From: an uncultured Clostridia bacterium
GTDB lineage: Bacteria; Bacillota; Clostridia; UBA1381
Length of the DNA: 42,041 bases
Assembly (NCBI GenBank): GCA_947585795.1
Contig: CANPXG010000017.1
Span: 1 to 42,041 of the forward strand
Reading direction: 5' to 3'
The position numbers were made by a program, and so were the translations under genes. Below the pieces are notes generated by a model that was not told where the DNA came from, did not search any database, and saw only the letters and a list, made by a program, of their open reading frames with translations. How positions within the stretch are numbered: the first letter of the stretch is position 1; every line of letters starts with the position of its first letter. Shown piece by piece: positions 8,446-14,984 of the stretch.

Positions 8446-8806
8446 GTTGGTAAAATTTTGGCGCGTTTTTAGCGGTTTTTTATATCATTTTGTATAATTT
8501 TGAACGGCAGAGGCTATCGCCCAGGCTATTTTTGACCTGTATTTTTCGTCGCCCAGCTTAGCTTCCTCATCGGGATTTGAGAGAAATCCGCACTCCACAA
8601 GTATCGACGGTATCGGCGGATTTTTTCGTTGGTAAAATTTGGCGCATTTTTGGCGGTTTTTTATATCATTTTGTATAATTTTGAACGGCAGAGGCTATTG
8701 CCCATGCTATTTTTGACCTGTATTTTTCGTCGTTGAGCTTGGCTTCCTCGTCGGGATTTGAGAGAAATCCGCACTCCACGAGTATCGACGGTATCGGCGG
8801 ATTTTT
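8446..8806. repeat. diverged tandem duplication of the amidase 3' end
   Basis: Two direct copies, 8446-8626 and 8628-8806 (about 180 bp each), differ at roughly 8 of 140 coding positions plus a few flanking ones. Both begin GTTGGTAAAAT and end at GGCGGATTTTT. The right copy is the real 3' end of the amidase gene; the left copy is a gene fragment. Copies also share the 38 bp downstream of the stop codon. Confidence 0.9.
8485..8626 (-). pseudogene. amidase C-terminal fragment, duplicate of the neighbouring gene
   Basis: This fragment encodes the last 45 residues of an N-acetylmuramoyl-L-alanine amidase, from NPPIPSILVECGFLSNP to the natural stop at 8485. It has no start, no ribosome binding site and no N-terminal catalytic residues. 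Compared with the complete gene, six of eight base differences are silent third-position changes, and the other two fall in one codon (Gly here, Asn209 in the intact copy). So the fragment descends from a sequence that was under selection as protein, not from a recent slip in replication. It should lie in the 3' untranslated RNA of the intact amidase. Confidence 0.8.
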
Positions 8807-9358
8807 CATGAGAAACAGCCGTTCGTCGGCGGTCTTGACCGCGTGCACCTCGGCTCCCGTCACCTTCGCGATCTCCTCCTGTATCGCCGCGGCAAGCTCC
8901 TCCGCGCCGGGGTGCGCCTTGTCGTAAAACACGTGAAGTCCTTGCACATTCTTGTCGCTGAAGGAGTTCATGTGGATGCTTATAAATAAGTCCGCGCCGC
9001 TGTCGCGTATGATTTTAAGGCGCTTGTTCATGTCCGACACTTTCATTTCGCGTATCGTTTTGGCGCTCGCGTCCTGTAAGCCGCTGTCGCCCTCGCGCGT
9101 CATCACGACCGACGCGCCGCGTCCCTCAAGGACCTCGCGCGTTTTCTGCGCTATCGCGAGGTTCACGTCCTTCTCCTGCGTCCCGTTTACGCCCACCGCG
9201 CCGCCATCCGGGGAGCCGTGTCCAGCGTCAAGAACGACCTTAAGCCCTGTGTTTGCAAGGGTTTGGCGGCTTTCGCATTTTGCCGCCCCGAAGAGCACGG
9301 CGGTGAGCGTCAAAAGTGCGAGCAGCGCCGCCGCAAGCTGTTTTTTCATGATGATCAT
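8666..9358 (-). CDS. N-acetylmuramoyl-L-alanine amidase (Amidase_3, CwlD-like)
   Basis: 230 residues: a signal/anchor helix at about residues 5-26, then one Amidase_3 domain that cleaves the bond between MurNAc and L-alanine in peptidoglycan. All zinc and catalytic residues are present: His47 in VVLDAGHG, Glu62 in QEKDVNL, His129 in SIHMNSF and Glu195 in VECGFLSN. The overall shape resembles CwlD, which makes muramic lactam in the spore cortex, but short secreted amidases of other roles look alike. The frame extends to 9385, but GGGAGG lies 7 bases before the ATG at 9358 and inside the longer frame, so 9358 is the start. The palindrome array lies upstream and a duplicated 3' end downstream. 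Confidence 0.9.
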   Translation of the reverse strand: MIIMKKQLAAALLALLTLTAVLFGAAKCESRQTLANTGLKVVLDAGHGSPDGGAVGVNGTQEKDVNLAIAQKTREVLEGRGASVVMTREGDSGLQDASAKTIREMKVSDMNKRLKIIRDSGADLFISIHMNSFSDKNVQGLHVFYDKAHPGAEELAAAIQEEIAKVTGAEVHAVKTADERLFLMKNPPIPSILVECGFLSNPDEEAKLNDEKYRSKIAWAIASAVQNYTK

Positions 9359-9385
9359 AATACTTCCTCCCACAATTTTTTGCAT

Positions 9386-9460
9386 ATAAAATCTTATTAA
9401 ATCTTATTAAAAAAACAGCTTTTTAATATCTTTTTTACCTCTTTTTTACCTCTTTTTTCC
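9386..9460. repeat. short AT-rich direct repeats upstream of the amidase
   Basis: Two copies of AAATCTTATTA lie side by side near 9388-9409, and three copies of TCTTTTTTACC-like sequence at about 9428-9460. They sit between the amidase start and the palindrome array, where the amidase promoter must be, though no clear -35/-10 pair can be read. They are simple low-complexity repeats of uncertain meaning. Confidence 0.5.
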
Positions 9461-9471
9461 TCCTATTTGCG

Positions 9472-9676
9472 TGTAATTTACCCACAAATGCTCGGTAATT
9501 TACGCACAAACGTCGCTAATTTACCCGCAAATGCTCGGTAATTTACCCCTAAATGCTCATTAATTACCCACAAATGTCGGTAATTTACCCCTAAATGCTC
9601 GGTAATTACCTACAAATGCTCGGTAATTTACCCGCAAATGGTCGGTAATTTACCCATAAATGGTTGGTAATTTACG
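9472..9676. repeat. array of ten ~21.6-bp repeats, each with a GGTAA-TTACC palindrome
   Basis: Units begin at 9472, 9494, 9515, 9537, 9559, 9579, 9601, 9622, 9644 and 9666 (spacings 20-22 bp). The consensus is GGTAATTTACCCACAAATGCTC. The first 11 bases are GGTAA and TTACC about one central base, and in the unit at 9601 they close to the perfect palindrome GGTAATTACC. The rest of the unit varies (CACAAATG, CGCAAATG, CCTAAATG). There are no spacers, no coding potential and no mobile gene nearby. The array lies between the araA terminator and the amidase gene. Confidence 0.85.
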
Positions 9677-9697
9677 CGTTAATTCACTTTAATACGC

Positions 9698-9727
9698 AAA
9701 AAAAGCTGTCAAATGACAGCTTTTTTT
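9698..9727. terminator. bidirectional-type terminator after araA
   Basis: AAAAAAAGCTGTC pairs with GACAGCTTTTTTT around a 4-base loop, with T runs on both strands. It lies 14 bp beyond the araA stop. Confidence 0.9.
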
Positions 9728-9740
9728 ACGAAGTATTATT

Positions 9741-11219
9741 TTATTTTATTTTGTACGCGATGTCGTTCCAAAGAAGTTCCTTTTCAAAAGCTTCGACGGT
9801 GGTGTCCGCGCCGATGTGTACGAACTCGATGTCCATCATCGCAGCCCAGTCCTTCATCATTTCAGCCGTTACGTCGTACGAAAGCACGCTGTGGTGCGCG
9901 CCGCCCGCCAAGATCCAGCAGGTCGCGCTCGTTTCGAGCGACGGCAGCGGTTTCCACATTACGCCCGCAACAGGCAGCTTCGGCATAGGCTTTAACGGAT
10001 TGCAAGCCTTGATGTCGTTTACGATAAGTCTCATTCTGCCGCCCATGTCAACGAGCGAGGCTACAATAGCGTCGCCGTTTTTCGAGTCAAAGACAAGTCT
10101 TGCGGGATCGTTTCTGTCGCCGATGCTCAAAGGATGAACCTGAATTTTCGGCTTGTCTGCCGCGACAAGCGGGCATACCTCAAGCATATGCGCGCCCAAG
10201 ATGTGCTCGTTGCCCTTTTCAAGGTGGTATGTATAGTCCTCCATGAACGCCGTGCCGCCGTCCATGCCCTCAGCCATAGCCTTCATTATAGCGTCCATCG
10301 CCGCAACCTTCCAGTCGCCCTCCGCACCGAAGCCGTAGCCGTCAGCCATCATGTTCTGCGCCGCAAGTCCGGGGAGCTGGTCAAGACCGTGGAGTGTGTC
10401 AAAATGCGTTACAAACGCGCTGTAGCCGTACTTTTCGCAAATCTTGCGTATCGCGATCTCCTCCTTCGCCTGATAGCGAACGGCGCCCACGTTATCCGTG
10501 TCCATGGTGTAACGCTCGTTGTACTCCGCCATTTTAGCGTCGACTTCGGCTTCTGTAACCTCGTTGAGCACGTCAACAAGGTCGCCGACCGCGCGGTACT
10601 CAATATCCCAGCCGAATTTGATTTCCGCCTCGACCTTGTCGCCCTCGGTAACGGCTACCTGACGCATATTGTCGCTGAAACGAACCATTTTAAGTTCCTG
10701 ACTCAAAGCGTAGCCGCACGCGCTCCTCATCCAGTTTGAGAGCTTTTTCTGCGGCTCTTCGTCCTGCCAGTAGCCTACGATGATTTTTCTCGGCATACGC
10801 AATCTTGAGCCGATAAAGCCGTGCTCGCGGTCACCGTGCGCCGACTGATTGAGGTTCATAAAGTCCATGTCTATCTCGTTCCACGGAATCTCGCGGTTAA
10901 ACTGCGTGTGGAAGTGGCAGTACGGCTTTTTGAAGTTTTTAAGACCGTTTATCCACATTTTCGACGGGCTGAACGTGTGCATCCACGCGATAACGCCCGC
11001 GCACTTGTCGTCATGCGTCGCGTCCTTGAACACAGCCGTGACCTCGTCCGGCGTTTTTACCGTCGGCTTTAACACGATTTTACACGGCAGCTTACCCGAC
11101 GCGTTTAAGCCCTCAACCATTGCCGCGCTGTCAAGTGCGACTTGGTCAAGCGTTTCCTGTCCGTAAAGGTGCTGGCTGCCCGTCACGAACCAAAACTCAA
11201 ATTCCTTTATTGATTTCAT
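9741..11219 (-). CDS. araA: L-arabinose isomerase
   Basis: 492 residues, full length. It interconverts L-arabinose and L-ribulose using Mn2+. The family start KEFEFWFVTGSQHLYGQETL is present, as are the metal/active-site residues around EGDWKVAAMDAIMK (Glu) and LEKGNEHILGAHMLEVCP (Glu and His), and the HFHTQFNREIPWNEIDMDFMNLNQSAHGDRE segment that shapes the pocket. AAAGGAG lies 9 bases before the start. It is a single-gene unit with its own promoter (11279-11307) and terminator. No araB, araD, transporter or regulator lies in the window, so the remaining pathway must be encoded elsewhere. Confidence 0.97.
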   Translation of the reverse strand: MKSIKEFEFWFVTGSQHLYGQETLDQVALDSAAMVEGLNASGKLPCKIVLKPTVKTPDEVTAVFKDATHDDKCAGVIAWMHTFSPSKMWINGLKNFKKPYCHFHTQFNREIPWNEIDMDFMNLNQSAHGDREHGFIGSRLRMPRKIIVGYWQDEEPQKKLSNWMRSACGYALSQELKMVRFSDNMRQVAVTEGDKVEAEIKFGWDIEYRAVGDLVDVLNEVTEAEVDAKMAEYNERYTMDTDNVGAVRYQAKEEIAIRKICEKYGYSAFVTHFDTLHGLDQLPGLAAQNMMADGYGFGAEGDWKVAAMDAIMKAMAEGMDGGTAFMEDYTYHLEKGNEHILGAHMLEVCPLVAADKPKIQVHPLSIGDRNDPARLVFDSKNGDAIVASLVDMGGRMRLIVNDIKACNPLKPMPKLPVAGVMWKPLPSLETSATCWILAGGAHHSVLSYDVTAEMMKDWAAMMDIEFVHIGADTTVEAFEKELLWNDIAYKIK

Positions 11220-11278
11220 TTTTATTCGCTCCTTTTAACTCGTCCGCTTGTATAAAAACGAACCGTAATACTTTTTTA

Positions 11279-11307
11279 ATTATAACATGAGCCGCATGGT
11301 TTTTCAA
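11279..11307 (-). promoter_or_regulatory. sigma-A promoter for araA
   Basis: TTGAAA (11302-11307) and a perfect TATAAT (11279-11284) are 17 bases apart on the minus strand. No AraR-type operator palindrome or cre site was recognised in the 60-base leader. Confidence 0.8.
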
Positions 11308-11321
11308 CCGTTTATTGGAAA

Positions 11322-11654
11322 TTATTCCACATACGCGCGTATCGCGTCCTCAACGGTCGCGTTCAGGCTTTTGTGGTTCGACGCGGCGAACGAAACGAGC
11401 GTTTTGTGCAGCGCGGGCGATATTCTTACATTAAAAGTTCCCTTATAGGTTTTTTGCGGCTCGATATTCTTCTCCGCGCACATATCGAGATAGTCGTCTA
11501 CGGCAGCCTCGAAGTCCGCCTGCAGACTTTCAATGCTGTCGCCCTCATATGAAATCAATCCGTTTATTCCGACGATTTGACCGTATAAAACTTTATCCGC
11601 CGATGAATATTCCACAGTGCCGAGGTAATCCTTATATTCAAGAAGATCGTTCAT
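11322..11654 (-). CDS. hicB: HicB-family antitoxin
   Basis: 110 residues. The N-terminal half has the degraded RNase H-like fold of HicB (YLGTVEYSSADKVLYGQIVGINGLISYEGDSIESLQADFEAAVDDYL), which binds and masks the toxin. The C-terminal half is a ribbon-helix-helix DNA-binding domain (GTFNVRISPALHKTLVSFAASNHKSLNATVEDAIRAYV), which would repress the operon promoter. It overlaps the upstream toxin gene by 4 bp (ATGA), as expected for hicAB order. Both parts look intact. It belongs to the subgroup with a DUF1902-like N-terminus plus Arc-type C-terminus. Confidence 0.9.
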   Translation of the reverse strand: MNDLLEYKDYLGTVEYSSADKVLYGQIVGINGLISYEGDSIESLQADFEAAVDDYLDMCAEKNIEPQKTYKGTFNVRISPALHKTLVSFAASNHKSLNATVEDAIRAYVE

Positions 11655-11902
11655 ATCGATCCCTCCTTTTCCAAAATCTCTTTTATCTGTTTTATTTGAT
11701 ATTCAAGCAATTCCTTTCTCGGATGCGGTTTATGCAGAATTATGGGGATATTGCCTTTCATAAATCTTACTCTTGAGCCGCTTGTTTTGCCTTTGTTGGA
11801 CATCACAAACCCAAGCATTTCCAAAAGCGTTTTCATCTCGTCAAACGTGAAATCCTTCGGTGTGCTTGTTAATTTGGCTATCAATTTTTCCTTCTTCCCC
11901 AT
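11651..11902 (-). CDS. hicA: HicA-family mRNA interferase toxin
   Basis: 83 residues from the chosen start MGKKEKLIAKL. HicA is a small double-stranded-RNA-binding-fold protein that cuts mRNA on the ribosome or free. Here the body shows FTFDEMKTLLEMLGFVMSNKGKTSGSRVRF and the HKPHP segment with the likely catalytic His. The open frame reaches 11938; AAGGAG lies immediately before two ATGs (11914, 11911) and 12 bases before 11902, so MMRHMGKK is a possible alternative start. It is followed by hicB with a 4-bp overlap. A promoter at 11927-11954 directs the pair. Confidence 0.88.
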   Translation of the reverse strand: MGKKEKLIAKLTSTPKDFTFDEMKTLLEMLGFVMSNKGKTSGSRVRFMKGNIPIILHKPHPRKELLEYQIKQIKEILEKEGSI

Positions 11903-11926
11903 GTGCCGCATCATCTCCTTAACAAT

Positions 11927-11954
11927 AGTATACCACATTTTTTTATATTTGCAA
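11927..11954 (-). promoter_or_regulatory. sigma-A promoter for hicAB
   Basis: TTGCAA (11949-11954) and TATACT (11927-11932) on the minus strand are 16 bases apart. They lie in the 50-bp gap after tenI, so thiazole-operon read-through into hicAB is also possible because no clear terminator separates them. Confidence 0.65.
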
Positions 11955-11988
11955 CTGTTTTTCGGTTGCTTCTTTGAGGATTTGCTGC

Positions 11989-12570
11989 TTAATACCGTCG
12001 GAACGACTGTATCAGCTTTTCGATTTCACCCAAAGGACAAGTCATGAATGCGGACATTATGCACGCGCCCGACGCGCCGGCTCGGCGGACGGACGCGATG
12101 TTATCGGGCGCTATGCCGCCTATGGCGTATACGGGAACAGTCACGCTTTCGCACACTTCCCCAAGAAAATCAAGTCCGCGCGGCGCAAGACCCTTTTTGC
12201 AGTCGGTCGCGAAAATATGTCCCGCGACAACGTAGTTCGCGCCCATTCCCTGCGCCTCGCGCGCCTCGTTTGCGGAGTGCACCGACGCGCCGACCGTGTC
12301 AAAATCACGTCTTACGCTCGGGTTTTCACACAGCGTTTTTATCGGCAAATGTATTTTTTTTACGCCCAGTTCCTTGGCGGCTCCGATGTACGTGTGCAAA
12401 ATCACGTCCGCACATTCCTGTACGGCGCTATGCGCAATTTCCTTGTATTTTGCCTCGCTCAAATCCTTTTCACGCAAAATGATCGGAACATTTTGTTCCG
12501 ATATTTTTTTTATACGCTCCGAAAAGTCGGAGCAAAGCTTTCTGTTCGTTACGCAAATAATTTTAAACAT
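11989..12570 (-). CDS. tenI: TenI-like thiazole tautomerase (ThiE/TenI family)
   Basis: 193 residues with a TIM-barrel ThiE/TenI pattern: CVTNRKLC, ILREKDLS, GASVHSANEAREA and VYAIGGIAPDNI. Two features point to TenI rather than ThiE: the segment GHIFATDCKKGLAPRGLDFL closely resembles the TenI signature, and the ThiE substrate motif HLGQ-D is replaced by IHLPIKTL. TenI converts the thiazole made by ThiG to its aromatic tautomer. Automatic annotation would probably call this thiamine phosphate synthase. It is the last gene of the thiazole operon and its start overlaps thiH by 8 bp, so it is translated with it. No thiM, thiD or thiC lies nearby. Confidence 0.8.
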   Translation of the reverse strand: MFKIICVTNRKLCSDFSERIKKISEQNVPIILREKDLSEAKYKEIAHSAVQECADVILHTYIGAAKELGVKKIHLPIKTLCENPSVRRDFDTVGASVHSANEAREAQGMGANYVVAGHIFATDCKKGLAPRGLDFLGEVCESVTVPVYAIGGIAPDNIASVRRAGASGACIMSAFMTCPLGEIEKLIQSFRRY

Positions 12571-13714
12571 AGATATAGTCGCTCATTACGGGCTGCAAGC
12601 CCTGTCTTTCTATCGCCTTAAATACCTCGTCCACGTTCCTGCCGTCGGATATTTCAAACTGCTCGTCACCCTTTTTGTTGCCCGAGTGACCGCCTATGCC
12701 GACATCTACGCCGGCGCTTATCTTCGTCGCGGCAATTTTTATAACGTTGTCGCGAAAACGCTCGCTCTCGCGCGTCGATATCGTTATGCTCGCGAACGGC
12801 ATGAATATCCTGTACGCGCACACTACCTGAAGAAGCTGCGGCTCGTGCACGTCCTTCGGGTTTATTTTGTCGTTGTTTATGATCGGGCGCAATCTCGGGC
12901 ACGAAAACGCTATTTCCGCGTGCGGGTACTTTTTTTGTAAAAGGTACGCGTGCATACCCGTCGCGAACGCGTCCTTTCTGAAATCGTCAAGTCCCAGCAG
13001 TGCCGCGAAGCCCACGCCGCGCATACCGCCCAGTATCGCGCGTTCCTGCGCGTAAAAACGGTACGGGAATATGCGTTTGTGTCCCTCCAAATGCAGCGTT
13101 TCGTACTTGTCGCTGTTGTAGGTTTCCTGAAACACCGTCACGAAGTCCGCGCCGCTTTTGTGCAGCTTCGCGTATTCGTCGCTGTTCATCGGGTAGACCT
13201 CAACGCCCACGACGTTAAAGTACTTTTTCGCGGCTGCGCATGCGGAGGCGATATAGTCAACGTCCGACATTTTGCGGCTCTCGCCCGTGAGTATCAGTAT
13301 TTCCTCCAAGCCCGTTTTGGAAATTTCAGCCATTTCACGCTCAATTTCCTCCTCCGTAAGACGCGCGCGGCGTATTTTGTTGTGGCAGTTAAAGCCGCAG
13401 TATATGCAGTAGTTTTCACAGTAATTCGCTATGTAAAGCGGTGTGAACATCGCTATCGAGTTGCCGAAGTGCTTGCGTGTTTCATTCATCGCGCGCTGTG
13501 CCATGTCCTCCAAAAACGGTGCTGCAGCCGGTGACAAAAGCGCGCCGAAATCGTTGGGCGTAAGTACGTCCTTTGAAAGTGCCTCCTTTACGTCGCGCTC
13601 GCTGCAGCGTTCGTAATCGTAAGCGTTCATCGCGGATATGACCTCGTCGAGCATGTCGGAGGGTATTACTTCCATACCGTCCATGTATTTCATGTGGTCG
13701 CATTTTTCTGTCAT
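12563..13714 (-). CDS. thiH: 2-iminoacetate synthase ThiH (radical SAM)
   Basis: 383 residues. ThiH cleaves tyrosine with a SAM radical to give p-cresol and dehydroglycine, which supplies the C2-N3 unit of the thiazole ring. The cluster motif is C99-x3-C103-x2-C106 in YCENYCIYCGF. Family segments such as GLEEILILTGESR, VGVEVYPMN and the YETLHLEGHKR region are all present, and GVGFAALLGLDDFRKDAF is well conserved. Use of ThiH, not the oxygen-dependent ThiO, fits an anaerobe. It lies 12 bp after thiSG and overlaps tenI. Confidence 0.96.
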   Translation of the reverse strand: MTEKCDHMKYMDGMEVIPSDMLDEVISAMNAYDYERCSERDVKEALSKDVLTPNDFGALLSPAAAPFLEDMAQRAMNETRKHFGNSIAMFTPLYIANYCENYCIYCGFNCHNKIRRARLTEEEIEREMAEISKTGLEEILILTGESRKMSDVDYIASACAAAKKYFNVVGVEVYPMNSDEYAKLHKSGADFVTVFQETYNSDKYETLHLEGHKRIFPYRFYAQERAILGGMRGVGFAALLGLDDFRKDAFATGMHAYLLQKKYPHAEIAFSCPRLRPIINNDKINPKDVHEPQLLQVVCAYRIFMPFASITISTRESERFRDNVIKIAATKISAGVDVGIGGHSGNKKGDEQFEISDGRNVDEVFKAIERQGLQPVMSDYIYV

Positions 13715-13726
13715 TTTTATCGCTCC

Positions 13727-14686
13727 TTAATCTCTCAAAAATCCCGTAAGCGGTGACGACGCTCTCGCTCCGCCCTCGACAATTCCGCCCATGCCCGCAA
13801 GGTACGCTTCGCGTCCCGCTTCTATAGCCTTCCTGAACGCGCCCGCCATTGCGCTTACATCTCCGGCGGTGGCTATGGCGGTGTTTGCCATTACCGCGGC
13901 TGCGCCCATTTCCATAGCCTCGCACGCCTGTGACGGTCTGCCTATGCCCGCGTCAACGATCACCGGCAGGTCGATCTCGTCTATGAGTATTTTTATAAAT
14001 TCCTTTGTGCAAAGTCCTTTGTTTGTGCCTATCGGTGAGCCAAGCGGCATTACGCACGCCGCGCCGGCGTTTTGTAAGTCGCGGGCGAAGTTTAGGTCGG
14101 GGTACATGTAAGGCATTACGACAAAGCCCTCTTTCGCAAGAATTTCCGTGGCTTTAAGAGTTTCGTAGTTGTCGGGCAGGAGGTATTTTGTATCGCGTAT
14201 CGCCTCTATTTTGACGAAGTCGCCGCAGCCCGTTTCACGCGCAAGACGCGCTATTCTTACCGCCTCGTCCGCGTTTCTCGCGCCGGACGTATTCGGAAGG
14301 AGCGTCACGTTCTTTGGTATATAGTCAAGTATGTTCGCGGTTTCGCCGCCTCGTGCGCGGCGCAGCGCAAGCGTGATTATCTGTGCGCCGGCGTTTTCAA
14401 CGGCGGCTTTTATCAGTTCGAGTGAGTACTTGCCCGAACCTAAAATAAAGCGCGACGTGAACTCGTGACCGCCGAGTACGAGCTTGTCCTCGGGCGCTCC
14501 GCCGCCCATAAAATGTACTATTTCTATAACGTCGCCGTCGTTTACGGCTTGAGTGTCGTAGTCCTCCTTTTTTATGATCACGCCGTTTATCTCCACGGCT
14601 ATTACCTCGCGCCTGTAGCCGTACTTTTCGAGAAGCGCGTTAAGAGTTTTGGTGCTTTCACATTCCTGACCGTTTAATGTAATCAT
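13727..14686 (-). CDS. thiG: ThiS-ThiG fusion: sulfur carrier joined to thiazole synthase
   Basis: 319 residues. Residues 1-63 are a complete ThiS ([19 protein letters not shown] to [11 protein letters not shown]), and ThiG runs from about residue 66 to the end without a stop. ThiG joins deoxyxylulose phosphate, dehydroglycine and sulfur into thiazole phosphate. Its Schiff-base Lys159 (GDFVKIEAI), [14 protein letters not shown], and [21 protein letters not shown] are present. Normal ThiS ends in free Gly-Gly, adenylated by ThiF and turned into a thiocarboxylate; here Gly61-Gly63 are followed directly by [10 protein letters not shown]. The reading frame is clean, with no sign of a lost stop. 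AGGAGG lies 6 bases before the ATG at 14686; an upstream GTG at 14791 is in the promoter. First gene of thiSG-thiH-tenI; no thiF. Confidence 0.95.
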   Translation of the reverse strand: MITLNGQECESTKTLNALLEKYGYRREVIAVEINGVIIKKEDYDTQAVNDGDVIEIVHFMGGGAPEDKLVLGGHEFTSRFILGSGKYSLELIKAAVENAGAQIITLALRRARGGETANILDYIPKNVTLLPNTSGARNADEAVRIARLARETGCGDFVKIEAIRDTKYLLPDNYETLKATEILAKEGFVVMPYMYPDLNFARDLQNAGAACVMPLGSPIGTNKGLCTKEFIKILIDEIDLPVIVDAGIGRPSQACEAMEMGAAAVMANTAIATAGDVSAMAGAFRKAIEAGREAYLAGMGGIVEGGARASSPLTGFLRD

Positions 14687-14702
14687 GGTTTTCCTCCTTA
14701 AT

Positions 14703-14757
14703 AAAAAAGTTACACAAAGAAGCACTACGCCCGTGGTGGTGTACCCCTTCGTGTAAC
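14703..14757 (-). terminator. terminator-like hairpin in the thi leader (attenuator candidate)
   Basis: On the minus strand GTTACAC and GAAG pair with CTTC and GTGTAAC (11 bp, a 3-base bulge), with a partly paired 24-base loop, followed at once by TTTTTT (14703-14708). The thiSG ribosome binding site (14693-14698) is only 5 bases further. The leader of about 87 bases lacks the TPP riboswitch core (no CTGAGA, no GGATAAT-like arm). Confidence 0.65.
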
Positions 14758-14779
14758 CTGTGGTTTCACTCTGTATGGT

Positions 14780-14808
14780 ATTGTAACACACAAAATAAAA
14801 TGTGTCAA
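14780..14808 (-). promoter_or_regulatory. sigma-A promoter for thiSG-thiH-tenI
   Basis: A perfect -35 TTGACA (14803-14808) and TACAAT (14780-14785) are 17 bases apart on the minus strand, giving a start near 14773. Confidence 0.85.
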
Positions 14809-14824
14809 CCGATTTTCGTTCTTT

Positions 14825-14941
14825 TTAAAATCTTACAATGAGGTTTACAAAGCCCATTATAAATCCGAGAAGCGCGCCGAGGTAGACGATGGCGCTCAGT
14901 TCCCGTTTCATTATGCCGAATATCATGTCCTCAAGCTGAGC
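14825..14941 (-). pseudogene. C-terminal remnant of a DUF445 (YheB-like) membrane protein
   Basis: A 38-codon minus-strand frame reads AQLEDMIFGIMKREL, SAIVYLGALLGFIMGF and a short tail to a TAA at 14825. The segment ELxxIVxLGALLGFxxG is the characteristic C-terminal end of DUF445 family proteins, which are normally about 400 residues. Upstream the frame closes at a TAA (14942-14944) and no further DUF445 sequence can be read, only about 40 bp before the transporter stop. There is no start or ribosome binding site. It ends 17 bp before the thi -35 box. Confidence 0.6.
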
Positions 14942-14984
14942 TTATAACGCTGCCCACGGTTTTTGCCGCACTCTCCTGTCCGTG

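Noticed and set aside
9472-9676. CRISPR array
   Set aside because: The repeat is tandem with only 20-22 bp period and no unique spacers, and no cas gene is near.
13482-13925. A 147-codon minus-strand frame overlapping thiH and thiSG
   Set aside because: It is an alternate-frame reading through two real genes, Arg/Gly-rich and with no family features.
14687-14773. TPP riboswitch in front of thiSG
   Set aside because: The aptamer's conserved CTGAGA and GGATAAT-like segments are absent in the leader, which is also short.
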